From positions 269,126-333,125 of the forward strand of contig SJPJ01000001.1 in assembly GCA_007859835.1 (NCBI GenBank): a stretch of 64,000 nt of DNA, read 5' to 3'. Below the pieces are notes generated by a model. That model had not been told where the DNA came from. It searched no databases and was given only the letters and a program-made list of their open reading frames with translations. This document shows positions 27,155 through 35,051 of the stretch, one piece after another (the first letter of the stretch is position 1; every line of letters starts with the position of its first letter). A program made the position numbers and the translations under genes. This DNA is from Novipirellula herctigrandis. GTDB taxonomy: Bacteria > Planctomycetota > Planctomycetia > Pirellulales > Pirellulaceae.

Positions 27155-28498
27155 ATGAAAATAATGTTCATAAAGACGAGCTTTGCGTTCCTTTTGGTGT
27201 TATCGGTTTGCAACCTTTTGCACGCGGATCCTCCAGTGCCGCCCGTGGGAAAGCGATGGGTGTTAAATCCTGATTTTTCCGATGAGTTCAACGGAACGCA
27301 ATTGGACTCGACCAAATGGCTTGATCATCACCCGACATGGAAAGGACGGGTCCCGGGCTTGTTCCTGCCGTCGCAGGTTTCGGTAAAGGATGGTTGCCTG
27401 CAAATTGAAGGTAAGAAGCTGGAAAAGGATATTGTCATTGACAAAGGGAATGGCAAAAAGGATGTGTTCACGATTGCAGGCGGAGCGGTTGTTTCAAAGC
27501 AAGCGGCCTATCGAGGGTATTATGAATGCCGGCTAAAAGCTGCGAAAACCACCATGTCTACGACATTCTGGTTCTCTGGCGGTGGTGGCGAAGGCCCTCA
27601 CGGCTGCGACAGCTATGGCTTGGAATGGGACATCCAAGAGTGCATCGGCAGAAACGGCGACTTCGACGGCAGCTACTTCGCCAATGGCATGCATTCGAAT
27701 TCGCATTATTGGTACACCGACTGTGATGGTGAAAAATTCGATCACCGAGCAGAACAAGTTAAGTTTGAGGATCCGGAACTTGCTTCGGAGGACTTCCATG
27801 TTTATGGAGGATGGTGGCGAGATGAAACCAAAGCCAGCTACTACTACGACAATGGCGAGCCAAAACATCAGATATTCTACAACGAGATAAGCGAGAAGCC
27901 TTTTGACCGTCCGCTATATATGCGTTTGGTTTCGGAAACCTACCCGTTCCCATGGATCGAACTTCCAAGTGATGAAGAACTGGCCGATCCGACCAAGAAC
28001 ATTGCGTATTACGATTGGGTTCGTGGCTACAAGCTCGTCGATGTTGAGGATCCCAATCATATCGACATGGACACAAAGCGAGGGACTCAAGAAGGGGGTG
28101 TTCGTGGGACGGTCTCGGAAGACAAGGCTCCGGTAAAACCGAGATCGGTAGTCAAAGTCTTCGACGAGAAGATAACGTTCAACACAGATGATTGTGAACT
28201 GAGTGCGTCTGGTACGCTAAAGATCGCCTTTACCTACAAGGCCAACGAAGAGAGAGAGGATGTTCTCGAACTGCATGATTCGAATGGTGGTATCGTTGCC
28301 GATGCCACCATTGCTGCTTACGCAGGCTATGCCAATCGAGTATTTGATTTCGCAATCGGTAAAGACGTCGCGAGCAAATCGGGGCTTAAGTTGACGGGTA
28401 GCATTCGCCCAATCAATAGCGATCGTTCTGACCACCTCAGTACCGATTCGTTGGACGTTGATCGAGCCAGCCCAAGCGACCCGCGTCCGCAAAAATGA
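27155..28498 (+). CDS. GH16 glycoside hydrolase (agarase/porphyranase/carrageenase-like)
   Basis: An exported endo-acting retaining enzyme, 447 aa. The signal peptide covers about residues 1-24 (FAFLLVLSVCNLLHA). The concanavalin-type jelly-roll spans about 30-300: 'FSDEFNGTQLDSTKWLDHHP', 'YRGYYECRLKAAKTTMSTTF' and the catalytic motif ExDxxE as 'LEWDIQEC' (Glu157 nucleophile, Asp159, Glu162 acid/base). 'PFDRPLYMRLVSETYPFPWI' is the strand that follows in marine GH16 enzymes. A C-terminal module of about 110 residues (after 335) is predicted beta-rich and may bind carbohydrate. The Trp-rich surface and downstream GH117 gene suggest an agar-, porphyran- or carrageenan-type substrate, but GH16 subfamilies cannot be separated by eye. 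It is followed at 52 bp by a sulfatase. Confidence 0.92.
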   Translation: MKIMFIKTSFAFLLVLSVCNLLHADPPVPPVGKRWVLNPDFSDEFNGTQLDSTKWLDHHPTWKGRVPGLFLPSQVSVKDGCLQIEGKKLEKDIVIDKGNGKKDVFTIAGGAVVSKQAAYRGYYECRLKAAKTTMSTTFWFSGGGGEGPHGCDSYGLEWDIQECIGRNGDFDGSYFANGMHSNSHYWYTDCDGEKFDHRAEQVKFEDPELASEDFHVYGGWWRDETKASYYYDNGEPKHQIFYNEISEKPFDRPLYMRLVSETYPFPWIELPSDEELADPTKNIAYYDWVRGYKLVDVEDPNHIDMDTKRGTQEGGVRGTVSEDKAPVKPRSVVKVFDEKITFNTDDCELSASGTLKIAFTYKANEEREDVLELHDSNGGIVADATIAAYAGYANRVFDFAIGKDVASKSGLKLTGSIRPINSDRSDHLSTDSLDVDRASPSDPRPQK

Positions 28499-28550
28499 TC
28501 GTCGGTCTATTGAGCTTTTACAAACACTTCAAAATTGATTGAGGAATAGG

Positions 28551-30140
28551 ATGTTAAGGCACTTCTTTGCCATGGCGGCCATGTTGTTCGTCGTGGTTGT
28601 TTATGGGCAAACTAAGCCCAATGTGATTGTCTACTTTGCGGATGACATTAGCGCTCGGGAATTCCCAGTCTATGGATCCTCTGTTTGGAGCGATTTGAAA
28701 GGCCAAGCCACGAATGATCCTGAGCTCCGTGCTCGAACGCCAGTGATGGAGCAGTTGGCTAAGGAAGGTGTTGTCGTGAAGACGGCGTGGGCTGCAACGA
28801 TTTGTAATCCAAGCCGTGCCATGATGATGACGGGGCGTTATGCGCATATCCATAAATGGTGGCATAACCGAGATCGCGGTTCCTACCGAGATCAAAACGG
28901 GCGTCCTTTGACATGGCCGCTGTATGAGAGTTCGCCGATGTTGAACGGGCATATTGCTCAAAAAGCCGGATATGGGACCTATTGGGCAGGCAAAACACAA
29001 ATGGCCGGAGACCTCACTCGGTTTGGATTCGATGAAGGATGTTTTACTCCCGGAAATTTGTCAGACACGGATAATCCATTCACCGATTTCAAGCACATCG
29101 TGAAGAAAAAGAACGGTGAAAAGGTCCTGATTAATGCGGATACCGGAAAGACATGCAAAAGCTATCAGCAACACGGATGGTACTGGTTTCCGCATGTACG
29201 CCTGATGAACGACCCCTCCGCTCCGGGCGCATTCAGTTGGTGGCCCAACTCCGATGAGTCAAAGGCATCATTTGGAATCAATACTTATGGTCCAGATGTG
29301 GAACTTGACTTTGTTTTCGACTTTATGGACCGGCAGCAGAAGACTGGAAAACCCTTTTTTGTTTATCACACTACCCACCTTGGGCATGATGCGTTTGATT
29401 GGTTCTTTCCTGAGTCACCCTGCAAATGGCCGGGGGCTCCTATGGTGAGTTGGGACGGCAAAGAATACACGCGGACACAGCCACAAGTGACCGGTGATGC
29501 CGGCAAGTACGAAACCCATGGGACCATTACCGATCCGGGGATCCACAATCATGTTAGCTATATCGATTACCAGATCTGGCTGTACCTGAACAAACTGAAG
29601 CAAATGGGGCTGGATCAGAATACCATTTTGATCATCGCCGCTGACAACGGAACCAGCGGTTATGGAAAAGGAAGTCCGGAGCGGCAGAAAGGATGTCATG
29701 TGCCGTTCATGATCTATGCGCCCGGTATTAAATTCACAAAAGCGGGCATGCAAGACGTGCTGCTAAGCATTGCTGACGTCTGGCCAACGCTGGCGGAGGT
29801 CATGAAGGTTGAGACACCGCAAGGCTACGAAATCAACGGAGAGAGTTTTTGGAGCTGGCTTACGACCGATCAACAGCAGCACCGTGATTGGATCTATACA
29901 CACAAAAGCGAAAAGCAGTTGGTCCGGGGCAAGCGAGTCATGAAAGATGGATTTGGCAAATGGTGGGACGTCTCCGAGACGCCCGATGACCTGATTAGTT
30001 TTCGCCAGATCACGAATTGGGAAGCAGAGTCAACAGAGTTCAAAGACGAGCGAGATAGGCTTCTGCAAACTATCAAGCCGTTCGATCTTCATGCGATCGA
30101 GCATGACGCGCCAGGATTCAATGGCGAACAAAACAAGTGA
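28551..30140 (+). CDS. Exported sulfatase (S1)
   Basis: A 529-residue type I sulfatase. The start is placed at the ATG at 28551, directly after GAGGAATAGG; an in-frame TTG twelve bases earlier lies before this ribosome-binding site and is rejected. After a signal peptide (AMAAMLFVVVVYG) come the metal-binding 'NVIVYFADDISAREFPVYG', the modified-cysteine motif at Cys85 ('TICNPSRAMMMTGRYAH'), 'WAGKTQMAGD' in place of the usual GKWHLG, and 'IIAADNGTSGYGKGSPERQK'. The unusual 'GKTQMAGD' keeps the catalytic Lys but loses the His-Leu pair, seen in some marine sulfatase subfamilies. The gene lies between GH16 and another sulfatase on the same strand, so it likely desulfates the GH16 products or polymer. 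Confidence 0.93.
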   Translation: MLRHFFAMAAMLFVVVVYGQTKPNVIVYFADDISAREFPVYGSSVWSDLKGQATNDPELRARTPVMEQLAKEGVVVKTAWAATICNPSRAMMMTGRYAHIHKWWHNRDRGSYRDQNGRPLTWPLYESSPMLNGHIAQKAGYGTYWAGKTQMAGDLTRFGFDEGCFTPGNLSDTDNPFTDFKHIVKKKNGEKVLINADTGKTCKSYQQHGWYWFPHVRLMNDPSAPGAFSWWPNSDESKASFGINTYGPDVELDFVFDFMDRQQKTGKPFFVYHTTHLGHDAFDWFFPESPCKWPGAPMVSWDGKEYTRTQPQVTGDAGKYETHGTITDPGIHNHVSYIDYQIWLYLNKLKQMGLDQNTILIIAADNGTSGYGKGSPERQKGCHVPFMIYAPGIKFTKAGMQDVLLSIADVWPTLAEVMKVETPQGYEINGESFWSWLTTDQQQHRDWIYTHKSEKQLVRGKRVMKDGFGKWWDVSETPDDLISFRQITNWEAESTEFKDERDRLLQTIKPFDLHAIEHDAPGFNGEQNK

Positions 30141-30274
30141 AAGAAATGTTTTTGAAATGACAGCCGCTTCGACGTCGCGCGGAGGGTAAAGGCTGATGGA
30201 AGGGAAATGAGTCCAACGCAACTTTGCTGTTGGAAAATACGTTGAAAAAACCAGGTTTTTGAGTGAATTGAAGA

Positions 30275-31726
30275 ATGAGTAAAACGATGAAATGCATTTG
30301 GATGGTAATGTTTTTAGCGGGCGTGTCAGTTGCCAACGCCGAGAAACCGAACATCATTGTCTTCATGGCCGATGACATGGGGTTTGCTGACACTGGCTTC
30401 ACTGGGTCGGAGGACATTTTGACGCCAAACCTAGACAAACTCGCGGCTTCGGGCGTGATATTCAAGCAAGGCTACGTCAATCATGCGTTCTGTGGTCCGA
30501 GTCGCGCCGCATTGTTATCCGGTCGCTACCAACATCGCTTCGGATTTGAAACGAATCCGGCATATGACCCTGCCAATCCGGCCATGGGAATTGATCCGGG
30601 TGAAAAGCTGTTTCCCGAGCGGCTTCAAGAGGCTGGCTATGTAACGGGAGCCGTCGGTAAGTGGCATCTCGGCGCCGCGGAACCGTTCCATCCGAACAAC
30701 CGCGGCTTTGACTATTTCTACGGTTTTCTCGGCGGCGGGCACGATTACTTCCGCATCGACCTGACACAGTCGGTGAAGGAAGCGTATCTGCAAGGATTGG
30801 TTCGCAACCGCCGTCCCGCCGATTTTGAAGGCTACCTGACAACGGCACTCAGTCGCGACGCAGCAGAGTTTGTCGAAACCAACAAGAACGAACCCTTCTT
30901 TCTCTACGTGGCCTACAATGCTCCGCATGCACCACAACAGGCACCGCCCGAAGACATTGAACGCTACAAGCACATCCCGGACAAAAAACGACGTGTCTAC
31001 GCTGCGATGGTGGACGTGATGGACCGTGGCATTGGCGAAGTCGTTACCGCTTTAGAACGGAACCAGCTGCGTGATAACACCCTGATCTTTTTCCTAAGCG
31101 ACAATGGTGGCCCACAGCCTTCGAAGAGCCAGCCGGGTAAATGGAACGGATCCGACAACCAACCGTTTCGTGGTGGCAAGGGCAACCTGTACGATGGTGG
31201 CGTGCATGTTCCATTTATAGCATCGTGGCCTGCGATGATTTCACCGGGCCAGACCTTTGATTCTCCGGTGATAGCACTGGATATTGCCCGCACGGCGGTC
31301 GCTGTGGCCGGTGCGGACGCGACCGTCGAACCAACGATGGAAGGTGTCGATCTAATTCCGTTTGTGACTGGGAAAAACGCAACCGCGCCCCATGACGCCC
31401 TCTTTTGGCGTGATGGCGACGGTAGGAAGTGGTCGGTGTTAGCGGCCGATGGTACCAAGCATGTGCAAGACAACGACACCAAGTCACCACAGCTGTTTTT
31501 TCTGCCGGATGATGTTGGCGAGCAAGATAATGTTCTCGAATCGCATCCCGAACGTGCGCAAGAACTGTACGCCAAGTGGTCCAAGTGGAACGAAAGCAAC
31601 GTCCCCTGTCGTTTGATGGGATACATTGACTACCACAAAAAACGCGACCTTTGGTATTCGGAAGCAGTTCCCGACGGAGCGAAGAAGGCCGGCTACAAAC
31701 CGAAGGTTAAAAGCAACTTCAAATAG
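30275..31726 (+). CDS. Exported sulfatase (S1)
   Basis: A 483-residue type I sulfatase with signal peptide ([15 protein letters not shown]). Family landmarks are '[20 protein letters not shown]', the formylglycine motif at Cys73 ('[17 protein letters not shown]'), '[20 protein letters not shown]', '[18 protein letters not shown]' and '[17 protein letters not shown]', all intact. The arrangement resembles arylsulfatase A/B-type enzymes acting on algal galactan or glycosaminoglycan sulfates. It is the third of three co-directional genes (GH16, sulfatase, sulfatase) with 134 bp before it; together they look like an operon for a sulfated galactan-like polymer. The C-terminus ends in a Lys-rich tail ([14 protein letters not shown]). 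Confidence 0.95.
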   Translation: MSKTMKCIWMVMFLAGVSVANAEKPNIIVFMADDMGFADTGFTGSEDILTPNLDKLAASGVIFKQGYVNHAFCGPSRAALLSGRYQHRFGFETNPAYDPANPAMGIDPGEKLFPERLQEAGYVTGAVGKWHLGAAEPFHPNNRGFDYFYGFLGGGHDYFRIDLTQSVKEAYLQGLVRNRRPADFEGYLTTALSRDAAEFVETNKNEPFFLYVAYNAPHAPQQAPPEDIERYKHIPDKKRRVYAAMVDVMDRGIGEVVTALERNQLRDNTLIFFLSDNGGPQPSKSQPGKWNGSDNQPFRGGKGNLYDGGVHVPFIASWPAMISPGQTFDSPVIALDIARTAVAVAGADATVEPTMEGVDLIPFVTGKNATAPHDALFWRDGDGRKWSVLAADGTKHVQDNDTKSPQLFFLPDDVGEQDNVLESHPERAQELYAKWSKWNESNVPCRLMGYIDYHKKRDLWYSEAVPDGAKKAGYKPKVKSNFK

Positions 31727-31823
31727 TACGCTAAGTCCGATGCGCCGATGGCATCCGAGCATGCTTATCATTGAAGTGGAATCTTCCTAGGACCTGTCCT
31801 GGTCTACATAGCTTCCTGATAAG

Positions 31824-31853
31824 CATGCTCCTGAAAAACATGCCCCTGAAAAA
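31824..31853. repeat. 15-bp tandem duplication (one mismatch)
   Basis: Two copies of a 15-bp unit, CATGCTCCTGAAAAA and CATGCCCCTGAAAAA, and the start of a third (CATG), in the gap between the convergent sulfatase and GH117 genes. Non-coding. Confidence 0.85.
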
Positions 31854-32001
31854 CATGGGGTGAAACCACGGAAAATGCGGACGACTCGGGGCGATTTCGG
31901 CTGTTTGATTGCCGAGTAGACGGTCTGTTCCGTGGTTGAATTTTCGGACTGCAAGGACAGCAAGAGCAATTTCGCTGTTAACAAAGTTGGTGATCCGCGG
32001 G

Positions 32002-33387
32002 CTATTTCTTCAATTCGCTGTTGGCTTGGTCAATGCGGTTACGCTGGTTGCGGTTCAATCCCTGTTTGAAATACTGCTCGGGCCGAAAATAGGGTCGGTG
32101 ATGCTTCATCACAGGGTCATGGATGTCCTGGCTAAGGTCACAGTCAAACCTCGCCAAGATCGCATGGTTCTCACTCCATTTCGTGTAATTGGTGAAGTGG
32201 GAAATGCCCCAAGTGATTCCTCGGCCATCTTTGGTGTTAGTAAAGGCATCGGGAATGAAGGGACCGCCGGCGATCGGCATCAACTGTACAATCGATGCTA
32301 TCTCGAAATTAACACCATCCGCGGCAAACTGAACAGTGTTATGCTCATTCCCATCTCCGTGAACCAAGGCTGCAATCCCGCTTTGAAAGGGGAACAGCGT
32401 GGTTTCGTGGCCTGAGTTGATCACGGGGTTTAGCGGGTTCTTCGTGAAGGGGCCCAAAGGATGATCGGCAGTGGCCAAACCCTGCATGCGCACTAAGCGT
32501 GGGTCGCCATCGCAATCCGATTTGTAATACAGGTAGATCTTGTCGTTGTAGACAAGCGGGTAGGGATCGTGAATAGAATACTGGTCCCATTCACCCTTGG
32601 CGCCGTTAGGAATAACGATTTCATTGTGCGGTGTCCAAGGACCGTCGGGCGAGTCGGCATAGGAGACCGCCACCGGACAATCGTCTCCGCGCAGGCCACT
32701 GGCCTCCATGAAGCCCTGGTAGTAAAGATAGTACTTGCCCTTCCAAACTAGGATGTCGGTCGTGGTCACGCTGCGCCATCCAACCTGAGGTTTTGGCGGA
32801 CGAGGCACTGCAACGCCTTGCTCGGTCCAGTTGAAACCATCTTCACTCGTCGCGTACCAGATATCCGCCAAATCCCAATCGCTTGAGGGAATGGTGTCCG
32901 TGCATTCCTTGGCGCCCTTTGGCGGAACAGGGGTGTGTCGGTGGGTGTACCATATGTAGTACTTGCCATTGACAAAGATCACCTTGGATGGATCGCGTCT
33001 GGAAATGGTGCCATCGTGGTCGTTATAGTCAAAACCCTTTAGCTGCGTGTACTTGAAAAGCGAATAGAGTTCGTTGTCTTCGGGGCGCGGTGCCAAGTAG
33101 GCGGTATAGTTGCGCTGCATCGCGGCACTCAGTTGACGGTCTGGCTTCGCTTTGGGCAACACAAAGGGAAAGCCACTGGGCTGTGCTGGGTCGGCAGCTT
33201 GTGCTGGGTCGGCAGCTTGTGCTGGGTCGGCAGCTTGTGCTGGGTCGGCAGCTTGTGCTTGGTCGGCAGCTTGTGCTGGGTCGGCAGCTTGTGCTGGGTC
33301 GGCAGCTTGTGCTGGGTCGGCAGCACAGACTTGAAGCGTCGCTACAAAAGCCAGTAAAAAGAGGGGCATCGCTGATTTTATAATCAT
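32002..33387 (-). CDS. GH117-like exo-hydrolase with hexapeptide-repeat linker
   Basis: A 461-residue exported protein starting at 33387, where AAGGAACAGGAC precedes the ATG. After the signal peptide (SAMPLFLLAFVATLQVC) comes a low-complexity linker of eight AADPAQ units (one AADQAQ). The five-bladed propeller follows: 'KVIFVNGKYYIWYTHRHT', 'DIWYATSEDGFNWTEQGVAV', 'DILVWKGKYYLYYQGFMEAS', 'SIHDPYPLVYNDKIYLYYKS' and the C-terminal 'DCDLSQDIHDPVMK'. These blades closely follow GH117, whose members release 3,6-anhydro-L-galactose from neoagaro-oligosaccharides. The Asp and Glu positions of the blades look intact. With GH16 and sulfatases nearby, an agar- or porphyran-type role is the best reading. 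It is convergent with the sulfatase at 30.3 kb. Confidence 0.85.
   Translation of the reverse strand: MIIKSAMPLFLLAFVATLQVCAADPAQAADPAQAADPAQAADQAQAADPAQAADPAQAADPAQAADPAQPSGFPFVLPKAKPDRQLSAAMQRNYTAYLAPRPEDNELYSLFKYTQLKGFDYNDHDGTISRRDPSKVIFVNGKYYIWYTHRHTPVPPKGAKECTDTIPSSDWDLADIWYATSEDGFNWTEQGVAVPRPPKPQVGWRSVTTTDILVWKGKYYLYYQGFMEASGLRGDDCPVAVSYADSPDGPWTPHNEIVIPNGAKGEWDQYSIHDPYPLVYNDKIYLYYKSDCDGDPRLVRMQGLATADHPLGPFTKNPLNPVINSGHETTLFPFQSGIAALVHGDGNEHNTVQFAADGVNFEIASIVQLMPIAGGPFIPDAFTNTKDGRGITWGISHFTNYTKWSENHAILARFDCDLSQDIHDPVMKHHRPYFRPEQYFKQGLNRNQRNRIDQANSELKK
33181..33324. repeat. 18-bp minisatellite, eight copies, within GH117-like gene
   Basis: Eight head-to-tail copies of an 18-bp unit (TTGTGCTGGGTCGGCAGC on the plus strand); the first begins CTG instead of TTG and the fifth has a single internal change. 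It encodes the AADPAQ linker. The unit is a multiple of three, so copy-number change by slippage would keep the frame. Confidence 0.97.
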
Positions 33388-33513
33388 GTCCTGTTCCTTG
33401 CTTCGTGGGGAATTTTTCGGTTTATGAATTGCGGGTGATTCTACTTCGTGCGATACGTCCGATAAGAGTTTACTGATTTTTTTCTGCCGACTTTTCAGCC
33501 GATAGCCCAACCG

Positions 33514-34506
33514 TTATTCCCATACCAAACGAGCGATACTGACACCACGATACGGCCATTCCACGCTGGAAATGTACCAATCATCTTGTTCGTCTTGAAA
33601 AATTTCGGGGGCATGGGCGTTGATCACGGCTACCTCATCCTTCAAGTCAAAACGTAATGGATTGTCGGATTTGTAGACATACGTGACGTGCTGATACGCT
33701 CCCTGAAGTTCTTTGCGGTCCCATATTCCGTTCCAGCCACAGACAAATAAATAAAAAGTGTTGCCATGGCGAACGATGGATGGCGATTCGGGATCAAAGC
33801 CTTGCTTCATGGTCAAAATGGGCTCGTGCTGTTTCCAAACGTTGAAATCTTTGGAAGTTGCGATTCTTACATCGCGAACCCCGCATATGGTGAGATGGTA
33901 GGTATCGTTCCAGAACAGAATACTTGGATCACGCCCGATCGGTGTGTCCCCCAGTGATCCTTTGGGTGTCCAATTAAACAAGTCCTCGGATACGGCATAA
34001 CGGATCGGCGTAGGGCCATAAACCATATGGTAAAGATCGTTACGCCGGACGATAAAGGGAGCGTGATTTGCAGCCAATTCTCTGGGGCGTGCGTTTGGTG
34101 GCAGAACCTTTGGCTGATCTTTCCAGGCCCCTTCTTTGAGAGTTTCTTTTAACGGTCCGGCCGGTGCGATTGCATGGAATGAGAGGTTCTCGCCCAAGTG
34201 AATATGTTCAAGGTCGGTAATAGGATGCGTGATACCAAAAGCGTGCCACCGCCCTGATTGATCCTTGACGAAACAATGATCGTTAGGGACCCATTCTTCA
34301 TAGTGTTTGCCAGCGACCAATTGCCCGACGCTTGGTCCAGGAAAGACATCGCCACCCGGTTGGTAAACATTGACATACTCGCCCGCGATTCGGGGAACTG
34401 CAGCCGTTGACGTTCCTTCGCCAGCCAGTCCCTGTTCGACAGCGTACGTCTTTCCACAAACAAGAACACTTAGGATTGTGACAACAAATCCCGTCTTCAT
34501 CGTCAT
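33514..34506 (-). CDS. GH43-like family propeller hydrolase
   Basis: The start at 34506 is preceded by AGAAGG seven bases upstream and gives a signal peptide (MKTGFVVTILSVLVCGKTYA); an in-frame Met at 34539 would add 11 charged residues. The mature ~305 residues are a single five-bladed beta-propeller: 'EEWVPNDHCFVKDQSGRWHA', 'NHAPFIVRRNDLYHMVYGPT', 'IGRDPSILFWNDTYHLTICG' and 'APEIFQDEQDDWYISSVEWP'. The three acidic blade positions expected of clan GH-F (in 'VPNDHCF', 'GRDPSI' and 'APEIF') are present. It is upstream of the GH117-like gene by 126 bp and co-directional, so it probably acts on the same oligosaccharides. The substrate is not assignable. Confidence 0.82.
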   Translation of the reverse strand: MTMKTGFVVTILSVLVCGKTYAVEQGLAGEGTSTAAVPRIAGEYVNVYQPGGDVFPGPSVGQLVAGKHYEEWVPNDHCFVKDQSGRWHAFGITHPITDLEHIHLGENLSFHAIAPAGPLKETLKEGAWKDQPKVLPPNARPRELAANHAPFIVRRNDLYHMVYGPTPIRYAVSEDLFNWTPKGSLGDTPIGRDPSILFWNDTYHLTICGVRDVRIATSKDFNVWKQHEPILTMKQGFDPESPSIVRHGNTFYLFVCGWNGIWDRKELQGAYQHVTYVYKSDNPLRFDLKDEVAVINAHAPEIFQDEQDDWYISSVEWPYRGVSIARLVWE

Positions 34507-34633
34507 GGTAAACCTTCTATATATAAGTCGAGCGTGCATGAAGCCAACGGACGAGTTTAAAGTTGCAGAATTTCCTCAGGGAAGCGAGCCCACCGAGCGG
34601 TGACGGGCGCTCGCCACACAGCACAAAAGATGC

Positions 34634-34918
34634 TCACGACGTTTCGACGATGGAGTAGAGACCACCCGATTCGCGTCGGATCTTCCCTTGGTTGGCCAAT
34701 TCTCTCCAAACGGCTTTCGGGAACTGATCCGGTGGTGTAATCGCGGCGATGCGAGAGCGGTGGCCTGAAGACGTTGGTCCGTAGCCCAATCCGGATTCAT
34801 CGTCCAACCGAGTGAGTTTCAGGCGTTTGCGAAACGCCTTCATCGCGAGTCGCAGTTCCTCTTTGGAAGGCGGCTCGGGTGTTGTGTTTGCTTCGGAATC
34901 AGTCATTGCTTGGTCCAA
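34634..34918 (-). CDS. Small conserved hypothetical protein
   Basis: A 94-residue cytoplasmic protein, predicted to start at 34918 or, without the first four residues, at 34906. The N-terminal 20 residues are acidic and Pro-rich, then comes a basic helix ('LRLAMKAFRKRLKLTRLDDE') and a short winged-helix-like end ('FPKAVWRELANQGKIRRESG', 'LYSIV'). I have the impression of a planctomycete-conserved protein but cannot name a domain. It lies between the glycan genes and the lyase gene, 127 bp upstream of the propeller hydrolase and on the same strand, and may be unrelated to polysaccharide use. Confidence 0.65.
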   Translation of the reverse strand: MDQAMTDSEANTTPEPPSKEELRLAMKAFRKRLKLTRLDDESGLGYGPTSSGHRSRIAAITPPDQFPKAVWRELANQGKIRRESGGLYSIVETS

Positions 34919-35051
34919 TGGTAACGTTGGCGAAGTTATTGAAGATCACAAGTATATCGAAGATCAGCGTTTTCCGCGCGGAATTTGTGGTTAGGAATTT
35001 GCGGGAAACTGCGGTTTTCAATTCTCAACAATAGAATGAGTTCCTCGGGCC

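Noticed and set aside
33181..33324. Regular short repeats looking like a CRISPR array
   Set aside because: Units are directly adjacent without spacers and encode a hexapeptide linker in a GH117-like protein.
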